Of a stretch of DNA of 64,000 bases, positions 1 through 12,800 are shown piece by piece. A program made the position numbers and the translations under genes. The stretch is from assembly GCF_901709675.1 (NCBI RefSeq), contig NC_051089.1, positions 1,491,476 through 1,555,475 on the forward strand, in the 5' to 3' direction. This stretch comes from Syngnathus acus (lineage: Eukaryota; Chordata; Actinopteri; Syngnathiformes; Syngnathidae). Each line of letters starts with the position of its first letter. The stretch's first letter is position 1. The notes under the pieces are model-generated. The model ran no database searches. It was given only the letters and a program-made list of their open reading frames with translations, and was not told where the DNA came from.

Positions 1-3000
1 ATTTGTTGAAAATGAATCAATAACAAACAACACACGGCCGACTATAAAGGTTGCAGTCGATAACAGTCAGCTGACCTTCCCACACATCCCGAATAGTCTT
101 CGACTGCGTAAAGCTGGGACAATTTGCACCAGTAATGAATGTTTAATGCCGACTACATTTTTCACTCAGTGTAAGTAAATGGGAAGCATGTTTAGTTAAC
201 AAACCAGCCGCAAATCAAAGCCACACAAGGTACCGCACGCACGACTTGTCAAAAGCCTGCAGCTGCGAGATAAGCTAAGACAATGATACAAAGATAGTCT
301 TTGTTTCCTGCAAAAAAAAAAAAAAATCTCTTCTGGAGTACGGCTCGACATGGATGTATGGTCCATGTGCCGTCATAACATTCATATGAAACGTCGTGCC
401 CTTGATAAGATGCTCGAGCTAGCCGGAACGGTTGCAGGAAATTCAACACTTCATTCCAAGCAAGCCATTTATTTGATTTGCCCAATAAAAGACGGCAATG
501 CACCCTCCTATTGTTAACAAGGAAAGCAGCAGCTTTATTATGAATGCACAGTAGGAAAATGTTTGTCCTTCAGCACAAATCATTAGCTTAAATTTTTTAA
601 GAAAAAAATAATAATAACATTCTATTTTGAGTGCTTTTGTGTCACTCAAGGTCGTCTTGCGGGATTAAAATATAAAATTACATGTTGCTCTAAAAGCAAT
701 GAAATTCAATACAGGACTGATGAAAGTAAACATTGGACACAATTAGCTCCCACTCGCAGAGCGATAAACATCCACCTTTGTTCATCCCTAATGAACACCA
801 ACCCTCTTTCATTCTGATTTATATCTGAGGAAAAGAATGTGTGGCAAGGTGTGGGGGTGTCCTGACAGCTCATCAGTGGACAATAAGGCCTTGGCTCTTA
901 ATGCTCTGCTCCCTGGCCGGGTCACTCGCAATATGCTAGCGGCAAGCTCCCAGCTCCGCTGTGCGTGTCTCGTTAATGTCCGAGACAGCGAAAAACAAAC
1001 GAGTAGGAAAAGGCACGTGCGCATACACGCTGGAGCCAATGGTGATACGGCTTCATAATTGGAAATTTACCCCTCCGACGCACACGCACACTTGCCCGTG
1101 AGCTTACAAGAGGGGCTTATGAACTCCATCTCGCCGGCCTGCCAGAGGTCTTGATTCTGTCACTTGGGATGATGGTCAGGATGTGGTACTCTGGCCAAGT
1201 AGCGCGACTAAACCCAAGCAGGATATAAGGTCATGTCGGAGTGGAACTCTAGCCAAGCGGCACCCGGCTCTCAAGTGCTCCGGCGGTTTTGTGGTTATCT
1301 CCAGTGGCCGGCTGTCGTGATTGAGGAGATCCTCGAGAACGTTCCCTCTTCCTCTGTGTCTCATTTTTCGCCACGTGCAAACTTGTCTCAAATGGAGATC
1401 AACGGTTGGAGGGTTTTCTTTGTCAAAGTTGAAACGGACATGTTCTTTCCCGAGTAGCTTGCCGCTACTTCTGTTTAAAGACACACTTTAAAACAACATT
1501 GCCAGGAATGTCGGGATGCGAGTGTTGCATTACCAAACACTAAGAATTTCAGGAACTGAATGCAATTTATTCAGGCAGGCTGGGCCACTCGGGGATTGGC
1601 TCTGGGCCTCACGTGGCCCGCGGTCCACATATTGAACACCCCTGCCTTCTACACCACATTTATTTCACGGTCTCGCTCCGTGCAGCGGAAGGAGAGACGT
1701 GGAGTGACTGATAGGACAGCTCTGCATAATATATTTGACAGCGTATGTTTTAAAGCGTGTCTCGTCAGTTCAGAATTAGGTCAATTCGTCATCGCAAACA
1801 AATGGCAAGAGGGGACGGCGAGACTTGGACATTCTTGATTTCCATCAGCAGTCTGTCAGCGTCATTGACAGCACAGATAAGAAGCGCCATGCCGCAACTG
1901 ATGGACACAAGTCTCAGCAGTCTGCCCGACCTGTCGTGTGGACACGACAAAGTGCATAGCGCCATCTGCTGGATAATGTGAGTTACAGCAGGGCCAAATC
2001 AAACCTGAAGCCTTTTAGATTTACATCTTTAATACGAAGAGCCGGTTCATAGGATGACAGCTTGTCCGGGAGGGTTATTAATATTTAAAGACTTCACATT
2101 GATATGTGATCACGCTCAAACAAAGATGTGATGTTTATTTGAGGCTACAAGTCTGAAGGGGGACAGTCATTTTTATTCAGTGTTCCAACAATCTAAAATG
2201 TTGGAGATAATCTAAGCTCTTGATGCTTCTTCGGGGGGGTTCCTATTAGCACGGCTTATGGACTGTCATTTCAGTTACGCAATAGCAAACGAGCAGCCGT
2301 TCACATTTAGCAGGGGGTTGAGGATAACAAATTCCGTAGAGTGAGATGCAATAAAGCCCGGCGAGTTGTGAAGAGGCAGCACTACAGTGGATCTTATTAG
2401 CATGTGATTAACCTCTTGGGGAATTCCCAGACAGCAAAGACAGATGAAAGGTCAAAGGTGAGCGCTTAGACAACCACTCCAGCATGCGGCAAAAGCCATT
2501 AAACGAGGGGCCTCGCTGAAGAGCGAGCATCATTTAGAGTCGGATGCGGTGCTGAATTCCAGCACGCAAGGTCACTTGGCTTTTTATCATACAAAAAAAA
2601 AAATTAGACTGAGGAAAATATAAACATGCCGACTCACACCTGCAGCGGCATTAAATCCAGCGGAAAAGCAGCAGAGGTCGTCATGAATTAAACATCAGAC
2701 TCCTTAACATACTTGAGGAGCCAACTTTTTTTTTTCTTTTTAAAAATACTTTTGTATCAAGGAACAAACTGTGCACATGATCTCCGACTTTAAAAGGAAT
2801 TAGCAAGTAAATGTGGGGCGTGAGAGTTCTTTTCCCAAGACGGGAACTCGTTTATCTATGTCACTCCAGAGGGGGAAAGATGGTAGGTGGATTTATTTAT
2901 TTTTCTTTGCCACTATAATTGCCGTGTGAGTGAAAGTGTGTACTGGCAAAAAAAAAAGGAGGCGGCTCATGGCTGCCAGCCATTCCTTCCGTGTGTGTGT

Positions 3001-4210
3001 GTTGTATCCATGACGGATGGTTAAAGTATGTGGGAATGTGTTAACCTTTGTGACGTCTCTTTCTAAAAGCAGAGAGGTCTTCTATTTCGGCGGCTCTCTG
3101 CCTCTTTTGAACTGGAGGGGATGAGAAATGAGATCATGATTTTTCATCCATTAAAAGTTGAATTGTTTTCCATTTATTAAAAACCTGGCACGGTTTTGTC
3201 AAAGCGGGAGCCAAATAGGATGTGTTTATTCGTGTCGTCGTGTAAAAGCACAACAACAAAGACGGAAAAAATATATTTTTTCCCGTACCATGTGAGAAGC
3301 GGTAATTGGCTAATGTTCAGAGCTAACGCTGAGCCCCGCAGGTATTTGGCATTGACAATCTGCACGCCTTGAGCAAATCTCACTAAAGTGTGTTTAAAAT
3401 AAACAGATTTTGTCACAGTGCATGTGAGGACAAAGCCAGGAGCCACGTAGGGAAAAGGAAAAAGCGTGTCGAACAAATCTCCGGTGAAGTGAGACACCAT
3501 CATCTCCCACTCACAAAGGCGGCCAGACTGAAACTGTTTGTTTTGCTCCCCTGTGATCTTATCCGCTTGTTCTTTTTTGTTTTGTTTACCAGCGAGCCAG
3601 ATGAGGACGTACATTAAATCGTCCTTAAACCTCAGCTTCCTCTGTCATGCTTGTGTACTCATCCTCCTTTTTTTTTTTATTATTATTAAACAAGACAAAG
3701 CCGTTCTCAGCACTACTTTAAGGCCATAAAGTAATTTGTGCGGCCGTTTGTTATGAGAAGAATCAACACGCGCTCGCTCATATGTAGAGATTTCAACACA
3801 CACGGGAAGCAAAGCAATCGTTTAAGGTCGCCGAGGCCTCGCTAAGCTTCTGTAAATCAGCCGCGCTGAGTTTTATCCCCCTCTCTCTCTCTCTCGCTCT
3901 CTGTGGATGTTGGCTTATGACCCATAGGCAGGAGGTTATTTATTGCATTTGTCACAGCTTGTGTTGACTCCCAGCCATTCATTTACGGTTGGAGGCGAAG
4001 TAGTAAGCCAACATTGTCGGTCGGATCCGAAGACAAATGAATCAACGTTATCTCCTGTCTCTCTTTATAACAGACGTCAGAATGAAAACCTGAGGCAAGT
4101 AAGTTGCCGCTAATGGCAGTTATCGGGAATGAGGAAGGCGGGCTGAAGATGACAAAGAAACGTTTTTCGAGCAGGATGATGGGCTGCCCCGCAAATTGAA
4201 AAACAAGCTA
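1..4210. other. Non-coding DNA, probably gpc5 intron
   Basis: No exon could be recognised on either strand. The stretch holds A/T runs, a CT microsatellite near 3885-3902, a degraded repeat at about 1575-1640 resembling the CCCGG-rich inverted repeats at 11 and 28 kb, and a perfect CTCF-like core at 1959-1972. The missing 3' exons of gpc5 would be read leftwards from here, or lie outside the window. Confidence 0.6.
1959..1972 (-). promoter_or_regulatory. CTCF-like core motif
   Basis: The reverse complement, CCAGCAGATGGCGC, matches the 14-bp CTCF core CCASYAGRKGGCRS at every position. The same 14-mer recurs at 9016-9029, so it may have been spread by a repeat. Binding is not shown. Confidence 0.55.
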
Positions 4211-5546
4211 CCGTATTTTCCGCCCTAAAAGGCGCACCGGGTTATAAGGCGCACCTTCAATGAACGGCCCATTTTAAAACTTTGTCCATATATAAGGCGC
4301 ACCGGCTTATAAGGCGCATAAAATAGAAGCTATACTGCATCAAACTGAGGTTGACTAGGGTTGCGGTATGCATCCACTAGCCAATAACCAACGAGCCCTC
4401 TATAAACAATCGCGTTTCTCAAACGATCTCCTATAAAATGATCAGAACTGACTAAAGTTCGATCTAACGCATTGGTACTACTTACCTATGTTTCCCTTCC
4501 ATATCGATCCGTAGATTTACTCGAAACATTAACAGAGCAGCCTATTTTGACATGAAATAGCCTGGTACGTATAGCAGCTATCGCAATAGCATTAGCCATC
4601 CGCAAAGTCTCACGAGCCTCAGCGAAGTGTAAACAATCGCGTTTCTCAAACGATCTCCTATAAAATGATCGGAACTGACTAAAGTTCGATCCAACGCATT
4701 GGTACTACTTACCTATGTTTCCCTTCCATATCGATCCGTAGATTTACTCGAAACATTAACAGAGCAGCCTATTTTGACATGAAATAGCCTGGTACGTATA
4801 GCAGCTATCGCAATAGCATTAGCCATCCGCAAAGTCTCACGAGCCTCACCTCGCAATCTCCCATGAGCCTCAGCAAAGTGTAAACAATCGCGTTTCTCAA
4901 ACGATCTCCTATAAAATGATCGGAACTGACTAAAGTTCGATCCAACGCATTTGTACTACTTACCTATGTTTCCCTTCCATATCGATCCGTAGATTTACTC
5001 GAAACATTAACAGAGCAGCCTATTTTGACATGAAATAGCCTGGTACGTATAGCAGCTATCGCAATAGCATTAGCCATCCGCAAAGTCTCACGAGCCTCAC
5101 CTCGCAATCTCCCATGAGCCTCAGCAAAGTGTAAACAATCGCGTTTCTCAAACGATCTCCTATAAAATGATCGGAACTGACTAAAGTTCGATCTAACGCA
5201 TTGGTACTACTTACCTATGTTTCCCTTCCATATCGATCCGTAGATTTACTCGAAACATTAACAGAGCAGCCTATTTTGACAGGAAATAGCCTCGCGGGTA
5301 CAACAGCTATTCGGTGACGCCCCCTGACTACAGTTGCCGTAATGCTGGGAAGCGATGCGACCTTGTAATTTATTAGTCGTACTAAAACGTACTGAAACAT
5401 TTTGGCAGAGCACTGTGTACAACCAGTATGGATCAACAAATTCATCAGTTGATCCATATATAAGGCGCACTGGCCTATAAGGCGCACTGTCGGCTTTTGA
5501 GAAAATTTTAGGTTTTTAGGTGCGCCTTTTAGGGCGGAAAATACGG
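4211..5546. mobile_element. TA-flanked inverted-repeat transposon carrying a satellite array
   Basis: The ends are inverted repeats (CCGTATTTTCCGCCC... at the left, its complement at the right), flanked by TA on both sides, as for Tc1/mariner-type target duplications. Next to the ends are several GGCGCACC and TATAAGGCGCAC subrepeats. No transposase is encoded, so it is non-autonomous. The interior holds a tandem array (listed separately). Shorter relatives occur at 5602, 11986, 25017 and 27826. Confidence 0.85.
4404..5300. repeat. Tandem array, about 251-bp unit, about four copies
   Basis: The marker AAACAATCGCGTTTCTC recurs at about 4404, 4631, 4882 and 5133, giving periods of 227, 251 and 251 bp. 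The first unit lacks a 24-bp segment (around CTCGCAATCTCCCATGAG) present in the later ones. Copies differ at only a few positions, for example ATGATCAGAAC versus ATGATCGGAAC, so the array is recent. The fourth copy loses similarity from about 5290. It lies wholly inside the transposon above. Confidence 0.92.
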
Positions 5547-5601
5547 TACATCTTTGGGACTGCACGTCATGCAGACCTGAGGGGGGTTTTTTTGGACAAT
5601 A

Positions 5602-6187
5602 ACCGTATTTTCCAGACTATAAGTCGCTTTTTTTTCCATTGTTTGGCCGGGGGTGCGACTTATGTGTGAAATTATTAACTCATTATATCATTTCACGTTA
5701 TTTCCACACTAAACCGCAAGAGGGCGCTCTAGGCCTGTGGAATAATTGATGATGAGTCTGACGTAAAGGAAGCGCTGCTTCTTCTACTTCCGAAGTTAGC
5801 GGACTTGTTTATAGTAAGTGACACCGAGGATGAAGATTTTGTTTGATTTAATGATTTGGAGTGACAGGGATGGTTTGATAAACTTGTTAGCATGTTATTT
5901 ATGCCATCGTTTTTGGAATAACTCTTAATATGTTACGTCAGGCACGTTCTTAGTTCCTTGTTTGTGTTGATGTAACGTTAGCATATTGTACCGTTTAGCC
6001 TGTTGTTGCCTATTCTATTTTAATTTTAAATTGCCTTTCAAGATGACATGTCTGTTCTTGGTTTTGGATTTTATCAATTAAATTTCCCCAAAAAATGCGA
6101 CTTATACTCCGGTGTGACTTATATATGTCTCTTTCTTCTTTATTATGCATTTTATGGCTGGTGCGACTTATACTCCGGAAAATACAG
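5602..6187. mobile_element. TA-flanked inverted-repeat element, divergent subfamily
   Basis: Starts with CCGTATTTTCCAGACTATAA and ends with the near-complementary CTCCGGAAAATACAG. It has internal GTGCGACTTATACTCC subrepeats near both ends and TA flanks. It carries a CTCF-like core (CCGCAAGAGGGCGC) at 5714-5727. No coding capacity. Confidence 0.75.
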
Positions 6188-6702
6188 TAACCTAAGCAAA
6201 GCAAAGTCTTCACAAAGGCTCCATTGCAACACATAAACAAGTACAAATCGCTTCTCTGGTTGTTTCTCTTTACAGGAGAGCATCTAACCTAAAATTGAAA
6301 TACAAGCCCTTCCCGTAGCATTTCAGCGGCACCGACGGCTGAGCGAACCAGCCCGGACTGAGGATATACGAGGTGGTCCTTGAATGAGCCCATAAGACAG
6401 AGCACGGTGATGTAACGGAGACAAGGTCGCTAACCGATGCTGTGGAGGAGGCCGCTTTGTCTGCTCAACTTTACAACCGTTCATATCTAATAGAAGGACC
6501 CTACATCAGTCAGTGTCAGCTTGCTCTACCCAACGGGTCACAGAGTGTGCAAATGACCCACTGGTGTCAAGATCTCATAAGGGGAGCAAAATGTTGACAC
6601 TGTGCAAATGAGGCCAAATTGAAGCCGTCACAGTAGGAGAGTACATATAATCTCTGCTGAGGTGACCATGCGAGCACCGTCGGAGTAACTTCGAGCTCAA
6701 AC

Positions 6703-9700
6703 CTTTTTACAATGTCGGTTCCGTTCCAGCAGGAGAGCCCGCCGTCATCAGAGGCCAGTTCGCTGACACACAATTGATCTGCAAGGCCACCGTAGTATGT
6801 CCGGTAGAGGCGGAGACTGTTTAGAAAGTCCCTAGAAAATTAAGGAGAGCTGATTTACTCATCAAAAGTTTTGGATCTCGTTTTTTTGGGTGGGTGATTG
6901 CCGCGCTTACCTTCTCTTAACAGCAAGTGTGTCGCTTAATGGTTTGGCTGATGTTTTGGGGTGGATGGATTCTCTGCTGAGTCTTTGCTGGATGCTGGTT
7001 GTGTGCACAGCCTTCCTGCTAGGTGGCCCGCAAAATTTGTGCACCTATCACCCAATGAACACAAACACACGTCAGTCTGTAATGTGGATGTGCACCTGAG
7101 GATGCCAGGCGTTCATCTGACGTGCGTTTCCTGCGCCACACTGGCTTACCGCTAGAGGGCGATGTTGGATGCAATTCTGAGATGCTTTTCAGGTCAAATC
7201 AACTGCAGTTGAACTCTTTATTGACTCCGGATGGAACGATATCTATTGTGCATTTCACGGTTCGGTTTTATCACGGTATTAATCTCGAGGATGTGTTACT
7301 TCAGGTGTATATGTGTGTGTGTTTATCTGTGTGTGAATATATATATATATATATCATATATTTTCCCTAAGAGGTTCTGACCTGTGTTGTAATGCGTTGT
7401 CCATTTCTTTGCACAAGTCCAATGGCGTCCTGCAGCAAGGTGTGAATTCCTAGAAGCACTTGCTCCAAATCCTGCGTGCCGTGCATGCGAGCTGACAAGT
7501 CCTCCAGTGAGTGGACGAATTCCCTCCAGTGGATGTCAATCTCGGCCATACTCGCCAAGCAGCCCCGCATCACGTTGAGGCAGTAGCCCATGCAAGGCTT
7601 GGACTGAGTTAAGCCCTGTGACACAAACGATCAGTCGGAATGGATCGGAATCAATCGACGGATTCCGGAAGATCTTACCTGGCAGTGGGGGCAGTAATGC
7701 ATCTTGAGCAAGGCCTTTCTGCACTCGCGGCTCAACTGCAAGTGGTCTGTGGTGTTGATGACTTCAATACCGAGGTGCAAAGCTTGGAGGAGAAGCTTGC
7801 CAGAGAGCCCGGAGCGAGCAATTTGATCGGCCAGTAAAGCGGGCGTCCCGCCGAACGGCCGCACGTCGCGGCTCACTGACCTTACGCATTCGGCGTAGCC
7901 TGCTGCTAGATTGATAAGGCCTGGGTTGATGATATTATTGTATACTATGGGGAAGAGAGAATCAAAAAATCTTTGGACAAAGTCCTCAACGTTGAGCTCG
8001 GACCCGAGCAGGAAGAGACTAATGTCAGTGAAGAGTTCGCCCACGGGACCTCGGACCTGATCCGCCATGTTCCCGTAGGACTGCTGCAGCATGGCGTTGG
8101 TTTGGTTCTCCGCCTGCCTCCTCAGAAGCTCAAATGTGCCTGCGGAAAGGATAGCAGCAGGGTGAGACCTAAGAAAAAAACTCATCACCTTGCAATTTGG
8201 ACTTGATGAAGTTCTCTGTAAAATTCCCAAGCGTGAAAGTGACTCATCAAAAGTTAAAGAAAACAAATTGCCAACAATACTGAGGACCTTCTTGTTCATT
8301 TTGTCGCTAGCCCTCACGGCTAGCATTGTTTTAGCTTCCATGGAGCCTCGGCTCCCCACAGAGCTTCCATTCCCCTGCCGCCACTCAAATCCTCTGCACA
8401 TGTTTTTAATCGCCTTGAGAACCCAAAAATCTTTGCCGGCAGGATATTAGATATAAAATCAGAATAACTTCCTTTCCCCAAGAACTTTATGCAGAGACTT
8501 CATACCAGGCTGGAAAATTGGAACCTAATGAAAGATGTACAGTACATAAGATGCTTTCTTTTTACATTCCCGCAGAGTTAATTGCTTGCTGGCCAACCTC
8601 ACAGTGGGCAGATAATGCATTTCTTTCTTTCTTTGGCACCATCAGTGGGCTTGATATGAAAAGAACCACTTTAAGTAGGTCGGCGACTGGACTGTGTACA
8701 CACCAGATAAACAATACACACAAAGAGCGAGCTCACACATGAGCGCTTTAAGCACTTTGGGTTGTTTAATATTGAAACAACTGTCTTTTTATACAAAGCA
8801 ACAAACAAAATTGTTTTTCCTGTACAACAAAAAATTGTTTTGTTCCCCAAAAAAGAAAACCATGGAAAACTGGCTCTAATTGACCCAAGTCGATGTTTGG
8901 TCCTATTGTGTATTTATTTACCCAGTAGTTTTGAGCGTATGGGTTTTTGTTGGGCCCAAACAAAACAGGCCACAGATAAAAAAAAAAAAAACGGAGCACG
9001 CTTATTATTACAACAGCGCCATCTGCTGGACGTGATGGGGAAATGTTCCACTTGGCACAGGTACAAAATTGTATTGCTGTGGTATGGATATTCAATCTAA
9101 CTTGACTACTTGTAATAAAATAATCATCATCTCCTTTTTTTAAAATAATTTCTTGATAATTAATCACAGGACAAAGATCATAATAGGCATGCTAACTGAG
9201 GGAATTTATTCAAAATATTTGTTTAAAAACCTAAACAGTTTGACTGTTTTATAGGCTTTTATCCCTCAAACCCTTTTTTTTTTCTCTTCAGTGTGTTTTC
9301 CTTTGCAGCTACTACCCAAGCCACGACCACGCCGACATCACGTGCTGATCATGAGCTGCGAGGCGATCATCGGCCCGACAGCCCGTGAGGATTGCACATT
9401 TAGACATTACGATATGGAGGATTCTGACGTGCCTGCCAGCTCATTGTCTCAAAAAGGCAACATTTAGGTTGCACGGAAATCTTCTCCAAGTTGTATAACG
9501 CTCAACCTGTGCTTATGAAATGGAGTTTGAGAGGCCTCGGGTAGACGTGGCAAAGCCCTCAGAGTAATGAGGGATCCCGCAGGGATTGCAGCACCAGCCC
9601 CACGTAGAGGTAAACACAAGATTGGGGAATTCATAAAGATCACCTGTCTGTCAAAGTGCATCATTCCCTTAGCAGCAAACACATAACCTCAAAACAAAAT

Positions 9701-9776
9701 CTTGTCATTCAGTCTATCATCCATACAAACATAAAAGGGCATAATTAGCAGAAATTCTGCACTCTGAGCAAGTCTG

Positions 9777-9816
<40 letters not shown>

Positions 9817-12800
9817 GATTTTGATCTAAAAGCCCAGAAGTAAGTAAAGCAGGATCTCACAAGGAGGCCTTGGCCAGCAGCGAGGCCTGCAGGCAAGCCA
9901 GACGACCGTCATACGAAAAAAAAGGGAATTGTGAGGAAAACCTGATTTTTTCTTTTTCTTCAAACTAAAGGAGAAAAGTCAAAGTTCTCCTCCCACCGAC
10001 CCAGACAAAATGATAAAACAACCCCTGTCACATTCTCATGGCAGTTGTCTACATTTTAATGCAGCTTTCTTTAAATGACAAATCAAAATACTTTTTCATC
10101 CCTCCAAATTTAAAAAAAAAAAAAAAAAACCTGTATGCACACTAAAAGATAAGAAATGATCCTTCAGTACTGTGGGGAAACCTACAGGTGTTTATCAGTC
10201 AGTCAACAGGACAGAAAAAAAAAGTCTATGAAACATTGGATAAACATTCAGCAAGTGTTGAATCACAATTTCTGATGAATGTAACAAGAAGAAAAGGTAC
10301 AGCTTTGATCCAAAGACTTTTGCTTTCCACAAATGATGCACTTATTTTCTCAGTCGGATGATCTAGTTAACTGTGACAGTGGCAGCTAATCCAGTGAAGA
10401 GTTACACCGATTAAAGATGAGACTTCTGGCTCTTGGCAGTGAAAAGCAGAAAAGTACCCAGACTTATACTATATTTATCTGAAGAAATTCTTTTTAAGGT
10501 CACTTTGATATTTTAATGTGGATATGGAAAATGGATTAAAAAAAAATACAAGCTAGCAAGCAGTGCAGTCAAAAAAAAAATTAATGGCCATTGAAATAAA
10601 AAGTAGGAGACAAGTGCAAAAAAAAAAAGAGAGAGAGAAAATCCACAAAAAGGGCAAAAAACGTTCATTCGTGTAATCAATAACAGAGCAGTGTGGTGAG
10701 TTCAAAGAAGGTCCGGAGCACTCACAGCACACAAAGTATATTTAAAAAAAAAAAAAAAAAAAAAAACATTTATACTCTGGGGTGTGAGTGTGACTGGCTG
10801 TTTGCTTTTGACAAATTAGAGTCTTTATTTACCCTAACAAGCGGGTTGTTGGAATGTGGGAGGGAGCCAAAGTAGCTGGTGCAAAGCCACATAAACAAGT
10901 GGAGAACATAGGCCGCAGACGACATTCCCGTCCAGAACCAGGATCGAGGAAACTAACCATGCGGGGAATACCGAGCGGTCGTCATTTCATCGTAAATGTT
11001 TTCTTTTTTTCCAAAACACAATGATTGCCGGAAATCTATCCACCATGAAGCTGAACTATGATATAAAGCATAGATGTCAAACTCAAGGCCCGAGGGCCAG
11101 ATACGGCCCGCCACGACTTTATGTGTCACTACTAAAACTACAAATTGTCTTCACCTTTTAAAAAAATTGCTCAGAATTATTAGTACCATTCATCTTTTTA
11201 AAATATTTGAAGTTTTTACTTGTCTCTGGTTTCAAAACTAGTTCCTCATCAGTAGCCTGTACTGTGTATAATATTGACAGCCATAATGGCCCTCCGAAGG
11301 AAACGATGATGTGGCCCGTGACAAAAATGAGTTTGACACCCATGAAAGAAGCGATAAGAAAATGGCGCGTCCTTGCAGGTATGAAACAGAAAGCCTGCGT
11401 GCGACGGCTCCGTCTACCTGCAGGCGAGGTAGACAAAAAAAAAAAAAAACAGAAGGCCGGTCTGTGTGGTATATTTGCCTGTTTTGGGACATGTGCAAGC
11501 ATGTTTGAAGGAGGAGGGGGAGCACAACGTGAAGTCCAAATCTGGCTGAGCCACGTCAAAACATTCATCCGGTGTACCTCCGACAACAGAGCTACGACTA
11601 AGCCCTGCAATATTTCCTCTGATATTCAGTCTCGCTTTCTTCCAGACTCACCTGAATAACAAGCAAAGACTTTCCTCTCTATCAACCTGCGCCCTCGTGC
11701 CCTCCATTTTTCCAGCCCGCCACGAGGCTCACAAGAGTCAATATTTGAGGATCTGTTGCAGCTCGCCAACACTTCAAAGATTCGGCCTGTGAAGCCAGCC
11801 TTTAATAACGCCAGTCGGGAAAAGAAGCAGAGAGGCTCCAGAAAGTAGGACACAAGAGCTTCTTGTTGAAGAGCATGTGTGAGCGTTTGCGTACGTGCCT
11901 GCTGCGTGCAGGTCAAACGTCCTCAACGTGTAGAAACACAGGTTTGTTTTGCAAGTGCTCCCAGTTTGGAATTGGAAAACAACTACCGTATTTTCCGGAC
12001 TATAAAGCGCACCGGACTATAAGGCGCACCATTAATGCATCATGTCAGATTTTTAATCCAAATCAAATCATTTTTATTTCAACTTCAGACGCAACAAATT
12101 ACTTTACAATCACAAAATAATGCTCCATAGTCTTTTTGATTCATGATTCATAGTCTTCAGCGGGCCACTTGTGATTGATTTCATGACACAACGCTTCGGG
12201 CCAGTTTCAATTTAGGAATTTGGTCCATATATAAGACGCACCGGACTATAAGGCGCACTGTCGGCTTTTGAGAAGATTTTAGGTTTTTAGGTGCGCCTTA
12301 TAGTCCGGAAAATACGGACCTCCATTTGCTCAAGGAACAACAAAGCAGTCTCTGAATAAATGTTTAAACCCCCTTAACACCTGCACCCCTTTTACGGAAG
12401 CATATTTGCATAATCCTACTAAAGAGAAGGAACAAGGTGACGACTAAAAATGTCAACATTAATCCAGTGAGCTAATGAAAAAGTGTGTGGGGGGGGGGGG
12501 TGACAGTGGTTATTTCGAGCTCCACAAGATTGACAAACTTGTCATGCTATGATGCTGAAGATAAGCAGGACAATTATGCCACTAAATGTGCCATGTCAGC
12601 AGACAGGATGAGGGGGAAGAGGGGATCAGGCTTGGTTCGGTGCCGTCTAATCCCTGGAGACTCCTTCCTTATGCAGGAAATACTTCAAGTGAGTTCGCAA
12701 TCACAATTGGAAACGGTCTGGAGAGAGGGGAAACATTCCGAAAGCTTCTCCTTAGTACCTGGAATGAAGTTTTTTTTTTTATATGTGTGATGTAGGAGAC

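Noticed and set aside
5215-5565. 116-codon minus-strand open frame at the right end of the large transposon
   Set aside because: It translates satellite and terminal-repeat sequence, and no transposase motif (DDE/DDD, HTH) is present.
1-6700. Search for gpc5 exons 7 and 8 on the minus strand
   Set aside because: No stretch resembling the expected GNPEVKVKG or IDKLKHV regions was found; the exons are presumed outside the window.
11158-11659. Two facing 150-codon open frames
   Set aside because: They start inside or beside the inverted-repeat element at 11075-11340 and mirror each other; no recognisable domain.
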